Program-made: the position numbers and the translations under genes | Assembly (NCBI GenBank): GCA_018675335.1 | Contig: JABGYH010000009.1 | Location: 1-64,000 of the forward strand | DNA length: 64,000 bases | Direction: 5' to 3' | Source: Candidatus Woesearchaeota archaeon | Lineage (GTDB): Archaea; Nanobdellota; Nanobdellia; Woesearchaeales; UBA11576 | Notes under the pieces: model-generated | Database searches by the model: none | Told to the model about the DNA's origin: nothing | Seen by the model: the letters and a program-made list of their open reading frames with translations, nothing else | Shown here: positions 42,325-51,908 of the stretch, one piece after another | How the letters are laid out: the number at the start of each line of letters is the position of its first letter | How positions within the stretch are numbered: position 1 is the first letter of the stretch

Positions 42325-43095
42325 TCATTTAAAAAACGGTAACAAAGTTATCATAAAATCATAAAACCCATGTGCAATAATTGGAGCAAGTATTTTTCTA
42401 CCTCTAAATAACCAAAGTAAATTATATGCTAAGCCCCCAATAAATGCATTTAAACTTTGAAAAACTGATCCAAACATATGCATAATCCCAAAAAGAAATG
42501 CACTCAAAACCACTGCAACAAAAAGATTGCTAACTTTCTCAAGCTTAATCAACAAAAATAATCTAAAAACTTCTTCAGCAGGACCTACAAAGAAAAAATA
42601 CAAAAAGAAATTTAAAAGTAAAAATTGAATATTGAGTCCACTAGGAGTTAATTCTCCACTAGCAGCATATCCAGTTATATCTGAAATACTTAAATGATAA
42701 TCTAACACTTGTTCTGGAATATAACTTGTAGTCACATAAATTACGAGCCCTAACAAAACCAAATCCACTAAAAAAAATAAAATTCCAATAATCGCATCTT
42801 TTTTGATTTCACTCAAATCAAATCCAAAATCTGAAAATGAAACATCAGTTAATAAAATCAACAAGACTGCAAATAAAATAATGTATAAATCCCAAATATA
42901 ATTTCGAACATATTTTTCTATTTCATCGTCACCAAGACCCAAATAATCCCTGCTTGGTTCTTCAATATATTCAGAATAAACTCCATTAATTGATCCTCCT
43001 TCATTAAATATTTCTGGAGCTACAAAAAAGCCATAACTAAGAAAAAGCATTATTGGCAATAATACAATAATTATAATCCAAGTTTTATTTTCCAT
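42325..43095 (-). CDS. CPBP-family intramembrane metalloprotease
   Basis: 256 residues, about seven transmembrane helices with an acidic loop (~35-60). Motif 1 is GPAEEVFRLF, motif 2 FGIMHMFG (FxxxH), motif 3 AHGFYDFM (HxxxD). Motif 1 has two residues between the second Glu and Arg, where the family usually has three (EExxxR), so its active-site geometry may differ. Relatives cleave prenylated or membrane-bound proteins, and in bacteria protect against bacteriocins. It is 31 bases from the upstream gene's extended frame and upstream of UbiB on the same strand. Confidence 0.82.
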   Translation of the reverse strand: MENKTWIIIIVLLPIMLFLSYGFFVAPEIFNEGGSINGVYSEYIEEPSRDYLGLGDDEIEKYVRNYIWDLYIILFAVLLILLTDVSFSDFGFDLSEIKKDAIIGILFFLVDLVLLGLVIYVTTSYIPEQVLDYHLSISDITGYAASGELTPSGLNIQFLLLNFFLYFFFVGPAEEVFRLFLLIKLEKVSNLFVAVVLSAFLFGIMHMFGSVFQSLNAFIGGLAYNLLWLFRGRKILAPIIAHGFYDFMITLLPFFK

Positions 43096-43126
43096 TTAAT
43101 TAATACTCCACATTAACATTCACTCA

Positions 43127-43777
43127 TCAACTAAAATCAAATAACTCAAGTACCCTACTCATATCAGTTTCTGAAACAACAATAAATGTATCAGTCCAAC
43201 AACTCAAAGTATGATAAACATTTATTCCCGCATCACTTAAAACCCCATATAAGTATGCCATAACTCCCGGTGTTGTTTCAATTTCTTTTGGGGATTTTAC
43301 AATTAAACTTACTAGCCCTTTTATTTCATGAATAATTGAACTTTTAAAAGTTTGTTTTATCTCGCCCGAATATTTTTCAGTAGTAATTATAGTAATTGAA
43401 TTTACTCCCTCAATTGCATTAAATAATCCTTTTTTTCTTTTAATTATTTTTTCAACTTCAATTAATTTATCAGGATAAAGTTGTTTTTCTAAAACCAATA
43501 CAACTGATTTTGTTTTAATTTCAATTTCACTTTCGCGTAAAACCTGCAATATTTGTTTTTCACTTGATTTTTCTAATTTCAATTTGTGTTTGTAACGTCT
43601 AGCAGCAATTAGTACTGCCTCCATTCCAACTCCTCTTGGAAGTGATTTTTTAGTTTTCAACTCTTTAAAAACTAATCGCGCAAGCGCAGAATAATTCAAT
43701 AAGCCTGATTTCAAACAATCCTTAATACTTTTATGCTTACGAATATACTCTTCAGTAAGCTTTGTTACACTAACCAT
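43127..43777 (-). CDS. ACT-domain-like regulatory protein
   Basis: 216 residues from ATG 43777. The 37 codons further upstream (to 43888) run through the promoter: minus-strand TTTAAATA at 43800-43807 puts transcription at the ATG. The N-terminal part is a helical DNA-binding-like segment (TEEYIRKHKSIKDCLKSGLLNYSALARLVFKEL). The C-terminal ~120 residues look like two ACT-type repeats (SITIITTEKYSGEIK; GLVSLIVKSPKEIETTPGVMAYLYGVLSDAGINVYHTLSCWTDTFIVVSE). This suits binding of a small ligand such as an amino acid. Archaeal families of this kind exist; the target is unknown. Confidence 0.72.
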   Translation of the reverse strand: MVSVTKLTEEYIRKHKSIKDCLKSGLLNYSALARLVFKELKTKKSLPRGVGMEAVLIAARRYKHKLKLEKSSEKQILQVLRESEIEIKTKSVVLVLEKQLYPDKLIEVEKIIKRKKGLFNAIEGVNSITIITTEKYSGEIKQTFKSSIIHEIKGLVSLIVKSPKEIETTPGVMAYLYGVLSDAGINVYHTLSCWTDTFIVVSETDMSRVLELFDFS

Positions 43778-43817
43778 GCACTCACTAAAACAATTCAAGT
43801 ATTTAAACTTATTGATT

Positions 43818-43856
43818 TTTGTTCGAAATAGAACATAATTGTTTAATTTGTTCGAA
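43818..43856. promoter_or_regulatory. Two TTTGTTCGAA repeats in divergent promoter region
   Basis: TTTGTTCGAA occurs at 43818-43827 and 43847-43856, 29 bases apart, each centred on the TTCGAA palindrome, upstream of the ACT-like gene. Likely regulator sites. The rest of the 313-base gap holds the leader at 43948-44037. Confidence 0.35.
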
Positions 43857-43947
43857 TTCAGTCGATAAATATTTAAATTAAAAACCATTCACATACACAT
43901 AGTAGTGATTGAAATGAAATATTTAAAAAAACAAAAACAAAAAATTA

Positions 43948-44037
43948 TGCCAATTAGACGGCAGTAGTTCTTTCTCATAGTCTTTAATCCAGAGACAATA
44001 ATACTAAAACAGTCTCTAAATTATTTTCCAAAATAAT
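43948..44037 (+). promoter_or_regulatory. Three tandem hairpins in leader of 44091 gene
   Basis: TGCC-N8-GGCA (43948-43963), AGAGAC-N15-GTCTCT (43991-44017) and ATTATTTT-CC-AAAATAAT (44020-44037) follow a TATA-like ATATTTAAA at 43919-43927. The ~140-base leader ends in AAAGGAG. A structured regulatory leader is possible. Confidence 0.4.
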
Positions 44038-44090
44038 TACAAAATAGTTCAAAAAATAATAATAAATAAATTTCGAAAGGAGATAAAAAA

Positions 44091-44939
44091 ATGAAAAAAC
44101 TAAATTTAGAAACAATAAGTGAAGATTATGTAGTTTATGTGCTAACCACACCTCAAAACGCAAACCATCTAAATACAGAACCTCTAGGTCTTGAAGCGAA
44201 AATAATTGATGCGACCAATCTTGAAAGTTCAACATTTCTCGAATTATTACATCAACTAGATGGAATATCTTATGGAAATAAAGAAATGGCAATGGATAAA
44301 TGGGTAACACTAGATTGCGGAATATTACCTTCTGCATTTATCGGGTTAGCACTGCCAGCAGATAAATTGCCCCCCGAACTAAAAGCACAATATGACCTGC
44401 CTCCAAATTACACAGGCCTAGTACCAATTTCCGAATTTTGCGCAATTCCAACTGCAAATCCAGAAACTTGGATAACTCATACACTAGCATCAGCAATACC
44501 AAACATAGGAGTTGGAACTTATACTGAAGCCATAGGTTTTTCAATAATTCCTGCAAAAAATATTTTGATTGTTGCACAGTATGACAACCACAGTTTAAAA
44601 GTTCACTCAAAATTTGGAGTATTAAAATTAATAAGTGCTACGACTCCTGCACATTCTCAAGCAGACATGACTTGCATTTATGAAATTCCAGCACCATCAG
44701 ATCAAGAAATAACACAAGTATTAGAAACAAACAAACCATTAACAACTCCCTCTCCAAGTTATTATTTGGAAGCAAACGATACACAAACAAAACAGGCAAT
44801 GCACCAAGAAATTAAACAAGGAACTGCAACCCATTACATAGTGTATCCAGGGATAATTACTGGACCAGAAACATTAGTTCCAATACTTAAAAAACAAGTG
44901 TCAACTAAATTAGAACTTAAATTCGTAGAAAATACGTAA
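44091..44939 (+). CDS. Hypothetical protein, 282 aa
   Basis: No family recognised. The protein is soluble, Thr/Pro/Ala-rich, with LDCGILPSAFIGLALPADKLPPELKAQYDLPPNYTGLVPISEF and IGVGTYTEAIGFSIIPAKNILIVAQYDNH in the middle. It has three Cys and no signal or membrane segment. AAAGGAG (44077-44083) is a strong Shine-Dalgarno. The leader is long and structured. It converges with yvcK across a T-rich terminator. Confidence 0.68.
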   Translation: MKKLNLETISEDYVVYVLTTPQNANHLNTEPLGLEAKIIDATNLESSTFLELLHQLDGISYGNKEMAMDKWVTLDCGILPSAFIGLALPADKLPPELKAQYDLPPNYTGLVPISEFCAIPTANPETWITHTLASAIPNIGVGTYTEAIGFSIIPAKNILIVAQYDNHSLKVHSKFGVLKLISATTPAHSQADMTCIYEIPAPSDQEITQVLETNKPLTTPSPSYYLEANDTQTKQAMHQEIKQGTATHYIVYPGIITGPETLVPILKKQVSTKLELKFVENT

Positions 44940-44982
44940 AAAAATCTTTTTTATTTTTTGTTTTTAATTATTATTTTAATAT
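44940..44982. terminator. Bidirectional T/A-tract terminator
   Basis: TTTTTTATTTTTTGTTTTTAATTATTATTTT fills the gap between convergent genes, with A-tracts readable as U-tracts on the other strand. Confidence 0.4.
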
Positions 44983-44985
44983 AGT

Positions 44986-45936
44986 TTAATTTATTAAAGA
45001 ATAAATTAAATCAGATATTTTTTTAGGATCATGTCTTAATAGTTTTAAATTAGATAATAAATTTTTAGAAATAATATTAATACCATTAAATTTTAATTTT
45101 TCAAAATCAACAACCACAGGGTATGCTTTTTCTTTAGCATATTTATCCAAAGTTTCTCTAGGTAAAATTACTTGTGAAAAATCATTACAAATAACATGAT
45201 CAAATCGCACTCCTGAATGTAATTTTACAACTCGCAAAAAATCACTCGCACAAAAACCAGTTGACTCACCATGTTTTGTCATCAAATTACAAACATAAAT
45301 TTTTGTAGCTGAAGATTTTTGTAACGCATCAGAAATTCCTTTTACAAGCAAGTTAGGAACTAAACTTGAATATAAATCTCCCGGACCAATAACTACTAAA
45401 TCAGCATATTCAATTGCTTTAATTGCACCATAATGAGCATTTGCTCCCGGTTCTAAAAACATTTTATCAATTTTAAGATTTGGATCATGTTTCGGAACAT
45501 CGATATTTGTCTCTCCCTTAACAACCGCACCATTTTCGAGTTCTGCACACAAATTACATTTATCAAGCGTTACTGGAATCACAAGCCCTTTAATTTTTAG
45601 AACTCTTCCAGCTTCTAAAATTGCTTGTTCTTCACTTCCCGTCAATTGTGTTAAAGCAGTTAAAAATAAATTTCCAAAACTGTGACCCTTGAGTCCACCT
45701 ACAGGAAATCGGTATTGAAATAAATCTTTCATAAGTTCAGAACTCTCAGATAATGCAACTAAACATTTTCTTACATCTCCAGGAGGCAAAATACCATATT
45801 CATCCCTTAAAACTCCCGTGCTTCCACCACTGTCCATCATAGAAACTATTGCAGTTACTTTACACTCTTTTTTTTTCAATCCTCTAAGCAAATTAAAGAT
45901 TCCGCTCCCTCCTCCGATTACAACTATTTTTTTCAT
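44986..45936 (-). CDS. YvcK/CofD-like (UPF0052) protein
   Basis: 316 residues. MKKIVVIGGGSGIFNLLRGLKK, IVSMMDSGGSTGVLRDEYGILPPGDVRKCLVALSE, HSFGNLFLTAL, ADLVVIGPGDLYSSLVPNLLV and YVCNLMTKHGESTGF are the YvcK motifs, closer to bacterial gluconeogenesis factor YvcK (UDP-sugar-binding) than to the F420 enzyme CofD. Here GGG-S-G replaces the usual GGGTG. In bacteria it binds UDP-GlcNAc and supports cell-envelope balance. An archaeal role is not established. Confidence 0.88.
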   Translation of the reverse strand: MKKIVVIGGGSGIFNLLRGLKKKECKVTAIVSMMDSGGSTGVLRDEYGILPPGDVRKCLVALSESSELMKDLFQYRFPVGGLKGHSFGNLFLTALTQLTGSEEQAILEAGRVLKIKGLVIPVTLDKCNLCAELENGAVVKGETNIDVPKHDPNLKIDKMFLEPGANAHYGAIKAIEYADLVVIGPGDLYSSLVPNLLVKGISDALQKSSATKIYVCNLMTKHGESTGFCASDFLRVVKLHSGVRFDHVICNDFSQVILPRETLDKYAKEKAYPVVVDFEKLKFNGINIISKNLLSNLKLLRHDPKKISDLIYSLIN

Positions 45937-46215
45937 AACGCACTTAAAAGTATAATATATTTTTAAATAGCACTAAAAAAATATTTGTAGAAGTCTAAAT
46001 AAATTAAAACTAAACCATACTAATAACCCTGCAAAAATACTCCAAAATACACTAAGAACCAATCAAAACACACCAAAAAACAACCAAGAATTCTTAACTT
46101 CTATAGTATATAAGCCTCTGATCCTTTTATAAAACTGCGTATTCTGTAATATATATTTACAAACCCACATTTTACAAAATATAAGTTTAAAAATCTAGCT
46201 ATCTTAATATATCCA

Positions 46216-47958
46216 ATGGAGCACAAAACCTATAGCTGGACTGCTTTTTTCCAAGATTATTGGAAAATGCTCAAAGGAAGAAGGGCAAAATTCTTTTTGT
46301 TTACAGGATTTAGTGCATTATCAAATCTTATCGTATTTGCAAACACATTCGTATTAGGATTAATCATAGACTACTTTACAACCTACAATTTACAAACGCC
46401 AAAAACAGAATTCTACATTTTAATTGGCATTTTAATTTTTTTAGGTGGCTTTCAAGTTTGGCTAAGATTATTTGGAAAAATTAGAATTCAAGCAATTGGA
46501 GCAGAAATTAGAAAAGAAGCAAGACTAAATGCATTAACAAATCTTATGGACAATGATTTAGCATGTCATGAAAAAGAAGAAACAGGAAGTAAAATACACA
46601 AAATAAATGATGGTGGAGAAAATATTTTTGATGGAATTCGCACATTTTCAAACCAAGGATTACACATAATAACCAGATTAGTTGGATGCGCAGTCATGTT
46701 TTTTGCATTAAACATCAAATACTTAGCATTTGCAACAATTTTTTCCATAATTTATCTTGCAGGAGAAACCTACTACAACAAACAACTAATAATTTGCAGA
46801 GATCAATTAAATAAAATTAAAGAAAAAGTTAGTGGAAAAATTCATGAATCTACATCAAACATGTTAACAGTCAAATCATTAGGACTTAAAGATATTTTAA
46901 CAAAAAAAGCCACAAACTTAGAAAAGATTTACTACACAACTTGGTTAAAAACAAGAGATGTTAGCCAAAATAAAAATAAAACAATCAAAATATTTTCTGC
47001 AATAACTTATGGATTATTTATACTAATGCTCGGACTAGACGTGATGAATCAAAAAATAACAGTCGGATCAATTTATGTATTTGCAAGTTATTTTAATCAC
47101 TTAAAAAATGGACTTCACGACTATAGTAATAACATCAACATATTTATCAAAGTAAAAAGTGCCATTGGAAGATTTATGACTTTATTTAACAACCAAACAA
47201 ATAACAACAACGGCAAAAATAACATCACTAAAAATTGGAAAACAATTGAATTCAAAAATATAACCTTCAAATACAAAGACAAAACAGTTCTAAAAAACTT
47301 CAATCTAAAAATTAACAGAAATGAAAAAATTGGTTTAGTGGGAAAGTCAGGATGTGGAAAATCAACACTTGCAAAACTTTTACTTCAACTATACACTCCA
47401 AATAAAGGAACAATTCTTATTGACAACAAAAACCTAAACAGTTTTAGCAAAAAATCAATCACAAACGAATTTAGCATAGTACTTCAAGACTCAGAAGTAT
47501 TTAATTTATCCCTGCAAGAAAACATAGCAATTGCAACAAAAAATAAAAACAACAAAAAATTAAAAGAATCACTGCAAATTGCTCAACTCAACAAATTAAT
47601 TAGTCAACTACCCAAAGGAATCAATAATTTAGTCGGTGAAAAAGGATATCAAGTAAGCGGCGGAGAAAGACAACGAATTGGAATTGCAAGAGCAATCTAC
47701 AAAAATACACCCTTATTGATTTTAGACGAAGCAACCTCTGCACTCGACAGTAAAACAGAATCTAAAATACAAAAAAGTCTTGATAAAATAAACAACCAAA
47801 CATTATTAGTTATTGCACATAGACTTTCAACACTAAAAAATACGGATAAAATAATAGTGCTTGACAAAGGAAAAATAGTTGAGAATGGAACATTTCAACA
47901 ACTCATTGACAACAAACAACAATTTTATCAATTACACAAAATACAAAATAGAAATTAA
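46216..47958 (+). CDS. ABC transporter, fused permease and ATPase (exporter type)
   Basis: 580 residues. The N-terminal membrane domain has about six helices (residues ~20-310). The ATPase has Walker A GLVGKSGCGKST, Q-loop SIVLQDSEVF, signature VSGGERQRIG, Walker B LLILDEATSALD and H-loop IAHRLST. Half-transporters of this type work as dimers and export lipids, peptides or drugs. TTTAAAAA at 46185-46192 lies ~28 bases before the ATG, so it is probably leaderless. Codon use shows more AAC/CAA runs than neighbours. Substrate unknown. Confidence 0.93.
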   Translation: MEHKTYSWTAFFQDYWKMLKGRRAKFFLFTGFSALSNLIVFANTFVLGLIIDYFTTYNLQTPKTEFYILIGILIFLGGFQVWLRLFGKIRIQAIGAEIRKEARLNALTNLMDNDLACHEKEETGSKIHKINDGGENIFDGIRTFSNQGLHIITRLVGCAVMFFALNIKYLAFATIFSIIYLAGETYYNKQLIICRDQLNKIKEKVSGKIHESTSNMLTVKSLGLKDILTKKATNLEKIYYTTWLKTRDVSQNKNKTIKIFSAITYGLFILMLGLDVMNQKITVGSIYVFASYFNHLKNGLHDYSNNINIFIKVKSAIGRFMTLFNNQTNNNNGKNNITKNWKTIEFKNITFKYKDKTVLKNFNLKINRNEKIGLVGKSGCGKSTLAKLLLQLYTPNKGTILIDNKNLNSFSKKSITNEFSIVLQDSEVFNLSLQENIAIATKNKNNKKLKESLQIAQLNKLISQLPKGINNLVGEKGYQVSGGERQRIGIARAIYKNTPLLILDEATSALDSKTESKIQKSLDKINNQTLLVIAHRLSTLKNTDKIIVLDKGKIVENGTFQQLIDNKQQFYQLHKIQNRN

Positions 47959-48044
47959 ACAAAACCAAAAAAAAAGATAAAAAAAGTAAATAACAACCAA
48001 TCAAATTATTTTTTTATTTTTCTGAATTTATGATTAATCAAATA

Positions 48045-49001
48045 TTATTTCAAAAATACATTGCCAAAGTCTTTATGATATATTGTTTCATCTTCAGTAT
48101 TTGCATCCTTAATCAAAGTCTCAATTTGAGTTATTCTTGAATCCATTTGATCACAATAATATACTGCAACCGCTTCAGGAAATGATGGAGTTTTACTACT
48201 GCCATATTCACCCATGTGAGTTATAATCATATGAATTAATTTCATTTTTAATTCATCCGCAATTCCAACAGAAGTGCAAGCTTTCTCAACTATATCAACA
48301 CCAATACTTACATGTCCAAGTAACATTCCTTTTTTTGAAACTCTAATACTTGTTTTTACTTCAAATTCTTCTAACTTTCCAATATCGTGAAGAACTGCTC
48401 CCGCAATTAGTAGATCTAAATCAAGGTTAGGATGAACTTTATGAAGTCCAACAATTAATTTAACTACAGATAAACTATGTTCAAGTAATCCACCAAGCCA
48501 ACCATGATGAACATACATTGCAGCAGGGCTAAATTTAAATTTTTTTTCAAATTCAGAATCATTAAAAAAATAATCGAGCACACTTTTAATCTCAGAATTT
48601 TTTACCAAACCAATAATTTGTTTTAATTCAGAATACATTAAATCAACATCTTGTTCAGTTACACGAACAAAATCTTCAGAACTATATTCATCAGAACTTA
48701 AAACTTTAATTTCGTTATGTTCATTGGTTGCAATTTCTAAATTATTATTCCATTCAGATACTCTTCCTTGAACAAAAACAACTTCATCTTTTTTAATTGA
48801 ATCATATAATGTCTGAACTACTTGCTCATCATTTGGCCCCCAATATTTTAACATAATTTCTTTTGTTCGATCTCCCAATCTTAATTCAAATTTATACCCA
48901 TTTTTATATTGTTCAACTGGTTTTTTGAATTTAACAACAAACACATCATTAATTACATCATCTTTTTTCATTTCTTGAATAAATTGATTTTTTCGGTTCA
49001 T
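48045..49001 (-). CDS. YhaM-like 3'-5' exoribonuclease (OB fold plus HD domain)
   Basis: 318 residues from ATG 49001 with GGTGTGATAATT upstream; a GTG at 49010 adds three residues. An OB-fold nucleic-acid-binding domain (~10-110: DVINDVFVVKFKKPVEQYKNGYKFELRLGDRT, VFVQGRVSEW) is followed by an HD domain: HHGWLGGLLEHSLSV, LLIAGAVLHDIGKLEEF, LLGHVSIG and IITHMGEYG. This is the bacterial YhaM layout. It should degrade RNA or ssDNA 3'-5' with metal. DPANN archaea often carry such bacterial-type genes. Confidence 0.87.
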   Translation of the reverse strand: MNRKNQFIQEMKKDDVINDVFVVKFKKPVEQYKNGYKFELRLGDRTKEIMLKYWGPNDEQVVQTLYDSIKKDEVVFVQGRVSEWNNNLEIATNEHNEIKVLSSDEYSSEDFVRVTEQDVDLMYSELKQIIGLVKNSEIKSVLDYFFNDSEFEKKFKFSPAAMYVHHGWLGGLLEHSLSVVKLIVGLHKVHPNLDLDLLIAGAVLHDIGKLEEFEVKTSIRVSKKGMLLGHVSIGVDIVEKACTSVGIADELKMKLIHMIITHMGEYGSSKTPSFPEAVAVYYCDQMDSRITQIETLIKDANTEDETIYHKDFGNVFLK

Positions 49002-49179
49002 AATTATCACACCATAATTTAAACACTCAAAAGTTTAAAAATTTATCCCTAATACCTCATTTTTAAATCATCCAGCCATTTAAAAGTAATAATACTAAAG
49101 ACCCCAAAATTTTATAAAAAATACATCTAAAATATAATAATATAAGACTAATTAACAGCATCACCAAATAAGAATTATA

Positions 49180-50529
49180 ATGGGGGCAACACATATGCAT
49201 GACAGATTATTCACCGGAGTTACAAGACTAACTAATGAAGATAAAAGGCATTCTTTAGAAGATGTTTTACAAGGAAGACCTGAAGCAGAAGTGGCAACAG
49301 CATTAAAAGCTGCAACAAATACAGGCGAAATCGCAAGAGTTTATATGGCAATGCCAATAGTTCCAGGAGTTACAAATCCAATTTTTAATACTGCAGGCCA
49401 AACCTTATTTGCACACCCAATTGGTGCGGAAAATACATCAGGAGTTTTAGAAGTTAGAGAAGGAATTTTTCCTTTAGAACAAGCAGGTTTTTCTTTTATT
49501 GATCACGGCCCATTATATGGTGATGGAGTTTTTGAAGGAGTTCTTCATTTTGCCAAACCAGGATTACCCGAATTATTAAGAAATGATGAAACCATTTTTT
49601 TATTCAGAGAACATGTCAATAGACATTACAAAGGATTAACCCAATGGGGAATAAAACCATATCTTTCCCAGGAAGAATTCGGATGGAGAATTTTACAAAC
49701 TGCCCTTGAAGTAAAAGAACAAGCAGCATCCGATCAATCATTATATTTTAGACCTTTAGTTCTCTCAGGTATTGGCGATCTTGGCGCAGGAAGAACAAAA
49801 TGCGTCTTACCAACAATGGGAGCATTAGTTGCAACAATCCAATTATACCCCTCAGAAACGTATAGAACAGGCATTAAATTAGGAATCTCTTCAGTAGTTG
49901 CAAAAGATCCACGCTCACTCGATCCAAATGTTAAAGGAACCCAATATGCACAAAATATTCAAGCATTTCTTCATGGAACAAATGGGGGAGAATTTAAAGA
50001 AGCTTTAATGTTTAATGGGGATGGATATTTAACTGAAGCAACTGTGGATAATATTTTCTTTGTTATTAAAGAAAACGGCTGGGAAACAGATCCAAACAAA
50101 GTTGAAATCATAACACCACACCCAAAAATCTGCCTTAATGGATTAACAAGACGAATGATTTTACATCTTGCAGATCACGATCCAATATTAAAATCAGAAG
50201 CAGAAAAACTAGCAAATCATGATTCTGCAATTTATGCATCAACACATAAAGGATATCAAATTGTAAATGATGCTATGCTCACCGCACAAGATATGTGGGC
50301 ATTAATTGAAGATCCCAATACAGAAATGTTTATGACTGGAACTGGTTGTGGACTCATGCCAGTTATTGGAATTAAAGATAAACAAGTAGGTGATGGGCAA
50401 GTGGGACCAGTCACAAAAGGTTTTTTAGCAGATATTACTGTTGCCATGAGACATAGAGATTATGGATTAAGACTAGATGTAACTGAATCCGAATATTTAG
50501 ATTACATGCGACAACCAGATTTATTTTAA
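49180..50529 (+). CDS. Branched-chain-type (class IV) PLP aminotransferase, enlarged
   Basis: 449 residues against the usual ~300 of IlvE-like enzymes. FIDHGPLYGDGVFEGV (near residue 107) is the family N-terminal motif. Lys of PNVKGTQYAQNIQAF is in the PLP Schiff-base region, and GYLTEATVDNIFFV is the E-x3-N-x-F signature. The C-terminal ~90 residues (TAQDMWALIEDPNTEMFMTGTGCGLMPVIGI, AMRHRDYG) carry the closing part, with insertions. ATG 49195 is an alternative start since GGGGG lies seven bases before it. It may act on branched-chain amino acids or a D-amino acid/ADC-lyase substrate. Confidence 0.82.
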   Translation: MGATHMHDRLFTGVTRLTNEDKRHSLEDVLQGRPEAEVATALKAATNTGEIARVYMAMPIVPGVTNPIFNTAGQTLFAHPIGAENTSGVLEVREGIFPLEQAGFSFIDHGPLYGDGVFEGVLHFAKPGLPELLRNDETIFLFREHVNRHYKGLTQWGIKPYLSQEEFGWRILQTALEVKEQAASDQSLYFRPLVLSGIGDLGAGRTKCVLPTMGALVATIQLYPSETYRTGIKLGISSVVAKDPRSLDPNVKGTQYAQNIQAFLHGTNGGEFKEALMFNGDGYLTEATVDNIFFVIKENGWETDPNKVEIITPHPKICLNGLTRRMILHLADHDPILKSEAEKLANHDSAIYASTHKGYQIVNDAMLTAQDMWALIEDPNTEMFMTGTGCGLMPVIGIKDKQVGDGQVGPVTKGFLADITVAMRHRDYGLRLDVTESEYLDYMRQPDLF

Positions 50530-50633
50530 ATTACTTCAATAAAATAATCACAAATAAATCTAAAACACAACTCTAAATTACAAATAATTCTAAATTTTTT
50601 ATTTTTTTCTTATTTATTGATAATATTAAGAAA

Positions 50634-50645
50634 ATAATATAAATA
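50634..50645 (+). promoter_or_regulatory. TATA box of cysteine desulfurase gene
   Basis: AATATAAATAAC centred ~27 bases before ATG 50667; predicts a leaderless mRNA. Confidence 0.45.
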
Positions 50646-50666
50646 ACGACCTCCTCCTAATAACAT

Positions 50667-51884
50667 ATGAACCTTAAAAAGATACGTGCAGACTTTCCTT
50701 TGTTTGAAAGAAAGATTAGAGGAAAACCCGTTGTTTATTTTGATAATGCATGCATGAGTTTAAAACCTCAGCAAGTAATTAATGCACAAAACGAATATTA
50801 TGAAGACTTTCCTGGCTGTGCTGGAAGAAGTGCACACAAAATTAGTGGCGAAGTTAATGATGCAGTTTACAAAGCAAGAAAAAGTGTTCAAAAAATTCTA
50901 AATTCAAAAAAATCTGAAGAAATTATTTTTACAAGAAACACTTCAGAATCAATTAATTTAATAGCACATTCACTAGAATTAAAAAAAGGAGATATCGTAA
51001 TTCAAACTGATAAAGAACATAATTCTAATCTTATGCCTTGGCTACTAAAAAGCAAAGCAGGACAAATAAAAAAGATAGTTATGAAATCAGACAAAAATAA
51101 TGAATTTAATCTAGATTCATTTCAAGAAAAAATGTCTAATCTAAAAAATAAAGTTAAACTAATTTCTATGGTTCATTCATCAAATCTTGATGGGACTACA
51201 ATTCCTGCAAAAGAAATTATTAAAATTGCACATGAAAATGGAGCATTAGTTCTTTTAGATGCCGCGCAAAGTACACCACATAAAGAAGTTAATGTAAAAA
51301 AACTCGATGTTGATTTTTTAGCTTGTTCAGGACATAAAATGCTTGGACCCTCAGGAATCGGCGCCCTTTATGGAAAAGCACACCTGCTAAATAAACTAAA
51401 ACCATTTATTGTTGGCGGAGAAACTGTTAGTGAAACAACTTATGATTCTTACGAACTTGAACCAATCCCTGAAAAATTTGAAGCAGGTTTACAAAATTAT
51501 TCTGGAATGATAGGATTTGGTGCAGCGTGTGATTACTTACAAAAAATTGGATTTAGAAGCATCCAAAAACAAGAGTTAAAATTAAATAAATTAATGACTG
51601 ATTCACTTCTGCCTGAAATTAAAGAGCTTACATTAATTGGACCTAATGATCCTAAACTGCGAGGTGGAATTTTTAATTTTAATGTTAAAGATATGGACCC
51701 ACACCAAATTGCAATTATTATGGATCAATCTGAAAATATTATGATGCGTAGTGGTGCTCATTGCGTTCATAGTTGGTTTAATGCGCACAAACTTAATGGG
51801 AGCGCTAGAGCCAGTATGTATTTTTACAACACAGAAGAAGAAGTTGAATTATTTTGTGAAACATTAAAGAAAATTTTATTCTAA
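50667..51884 (+). CDS. Cysteine desulfurase / class V aminotransferase (SufS/CsdA-like)
   Basis: 405 residues. RADFPLFERKIRGKPVVYFDNACMSLKPQQV is the SufS-type N-terminus. VLLDAAQSTPHKEVNV binds PLP, and ACSGHKMLGPSGIGALYG holds the Schiff-base Lys. MMRSGAHCVHSWF holds the catalytic Cys loop of the group II enzymes (R-S/G-x-H-C). It transfers sulfur from cysteine for Fe-S cluster or thio-modification; no SufBCD gene is in the window, although several Fe-S enzymes here (AmrS, Dph2) would need clusters. Confidence 0.9.
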   Translation: MNLKKIRADFPLFERKIRGKPVVYFDNACMSLKPQQVINAQNEYYEDFPGCAGRSAHKISGEVNDAVYKARKSVQKILNSKKSEEIIFTRNTSESINLIAHSLELKKGDIVIQTDKEHNSNLMPWLLKSKAGQIKKIVMKSDKNNEFNLDSFQEKMSNLKNKVKLISMVHSSNLDGTTIPAKEIIKIAHENGALVLLDAAQSTPHKEVNVKKLDVDFLACSGHKMLGPSGIGALYGKAHLLNKLKPFIVGGETVSETTYDSYELEPIPEKFEAGLQNYSGMIGFGAACDYLQKIGFRSIQKQELKLNKLMTDSLLPEIKELTLIGPNDPKLRGGIFNFNVKDMDPHQIAIIMDQSENIMMRSGAHCVHSWFNAHKLNGSARASMYFYNTEEEVELFCETLKKILF

Positions 51885-51908
51885 ACCCAATTAAAAAAAT
51901 CAGCACAC

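Noticed and set aside
43847-43860. GTTCGAATTC as a possible tRNA T-loop
   Set aside because: Flanking sequence is A/T-rich and gives no cloverleaf stems.
43778-43888. N-terminal extension of the ACT-like protein
   Set aside because: It runs through the promoter and TTTGTTCGAA repeats; the ATG at 43777 lies 27 bases after a TATA box.
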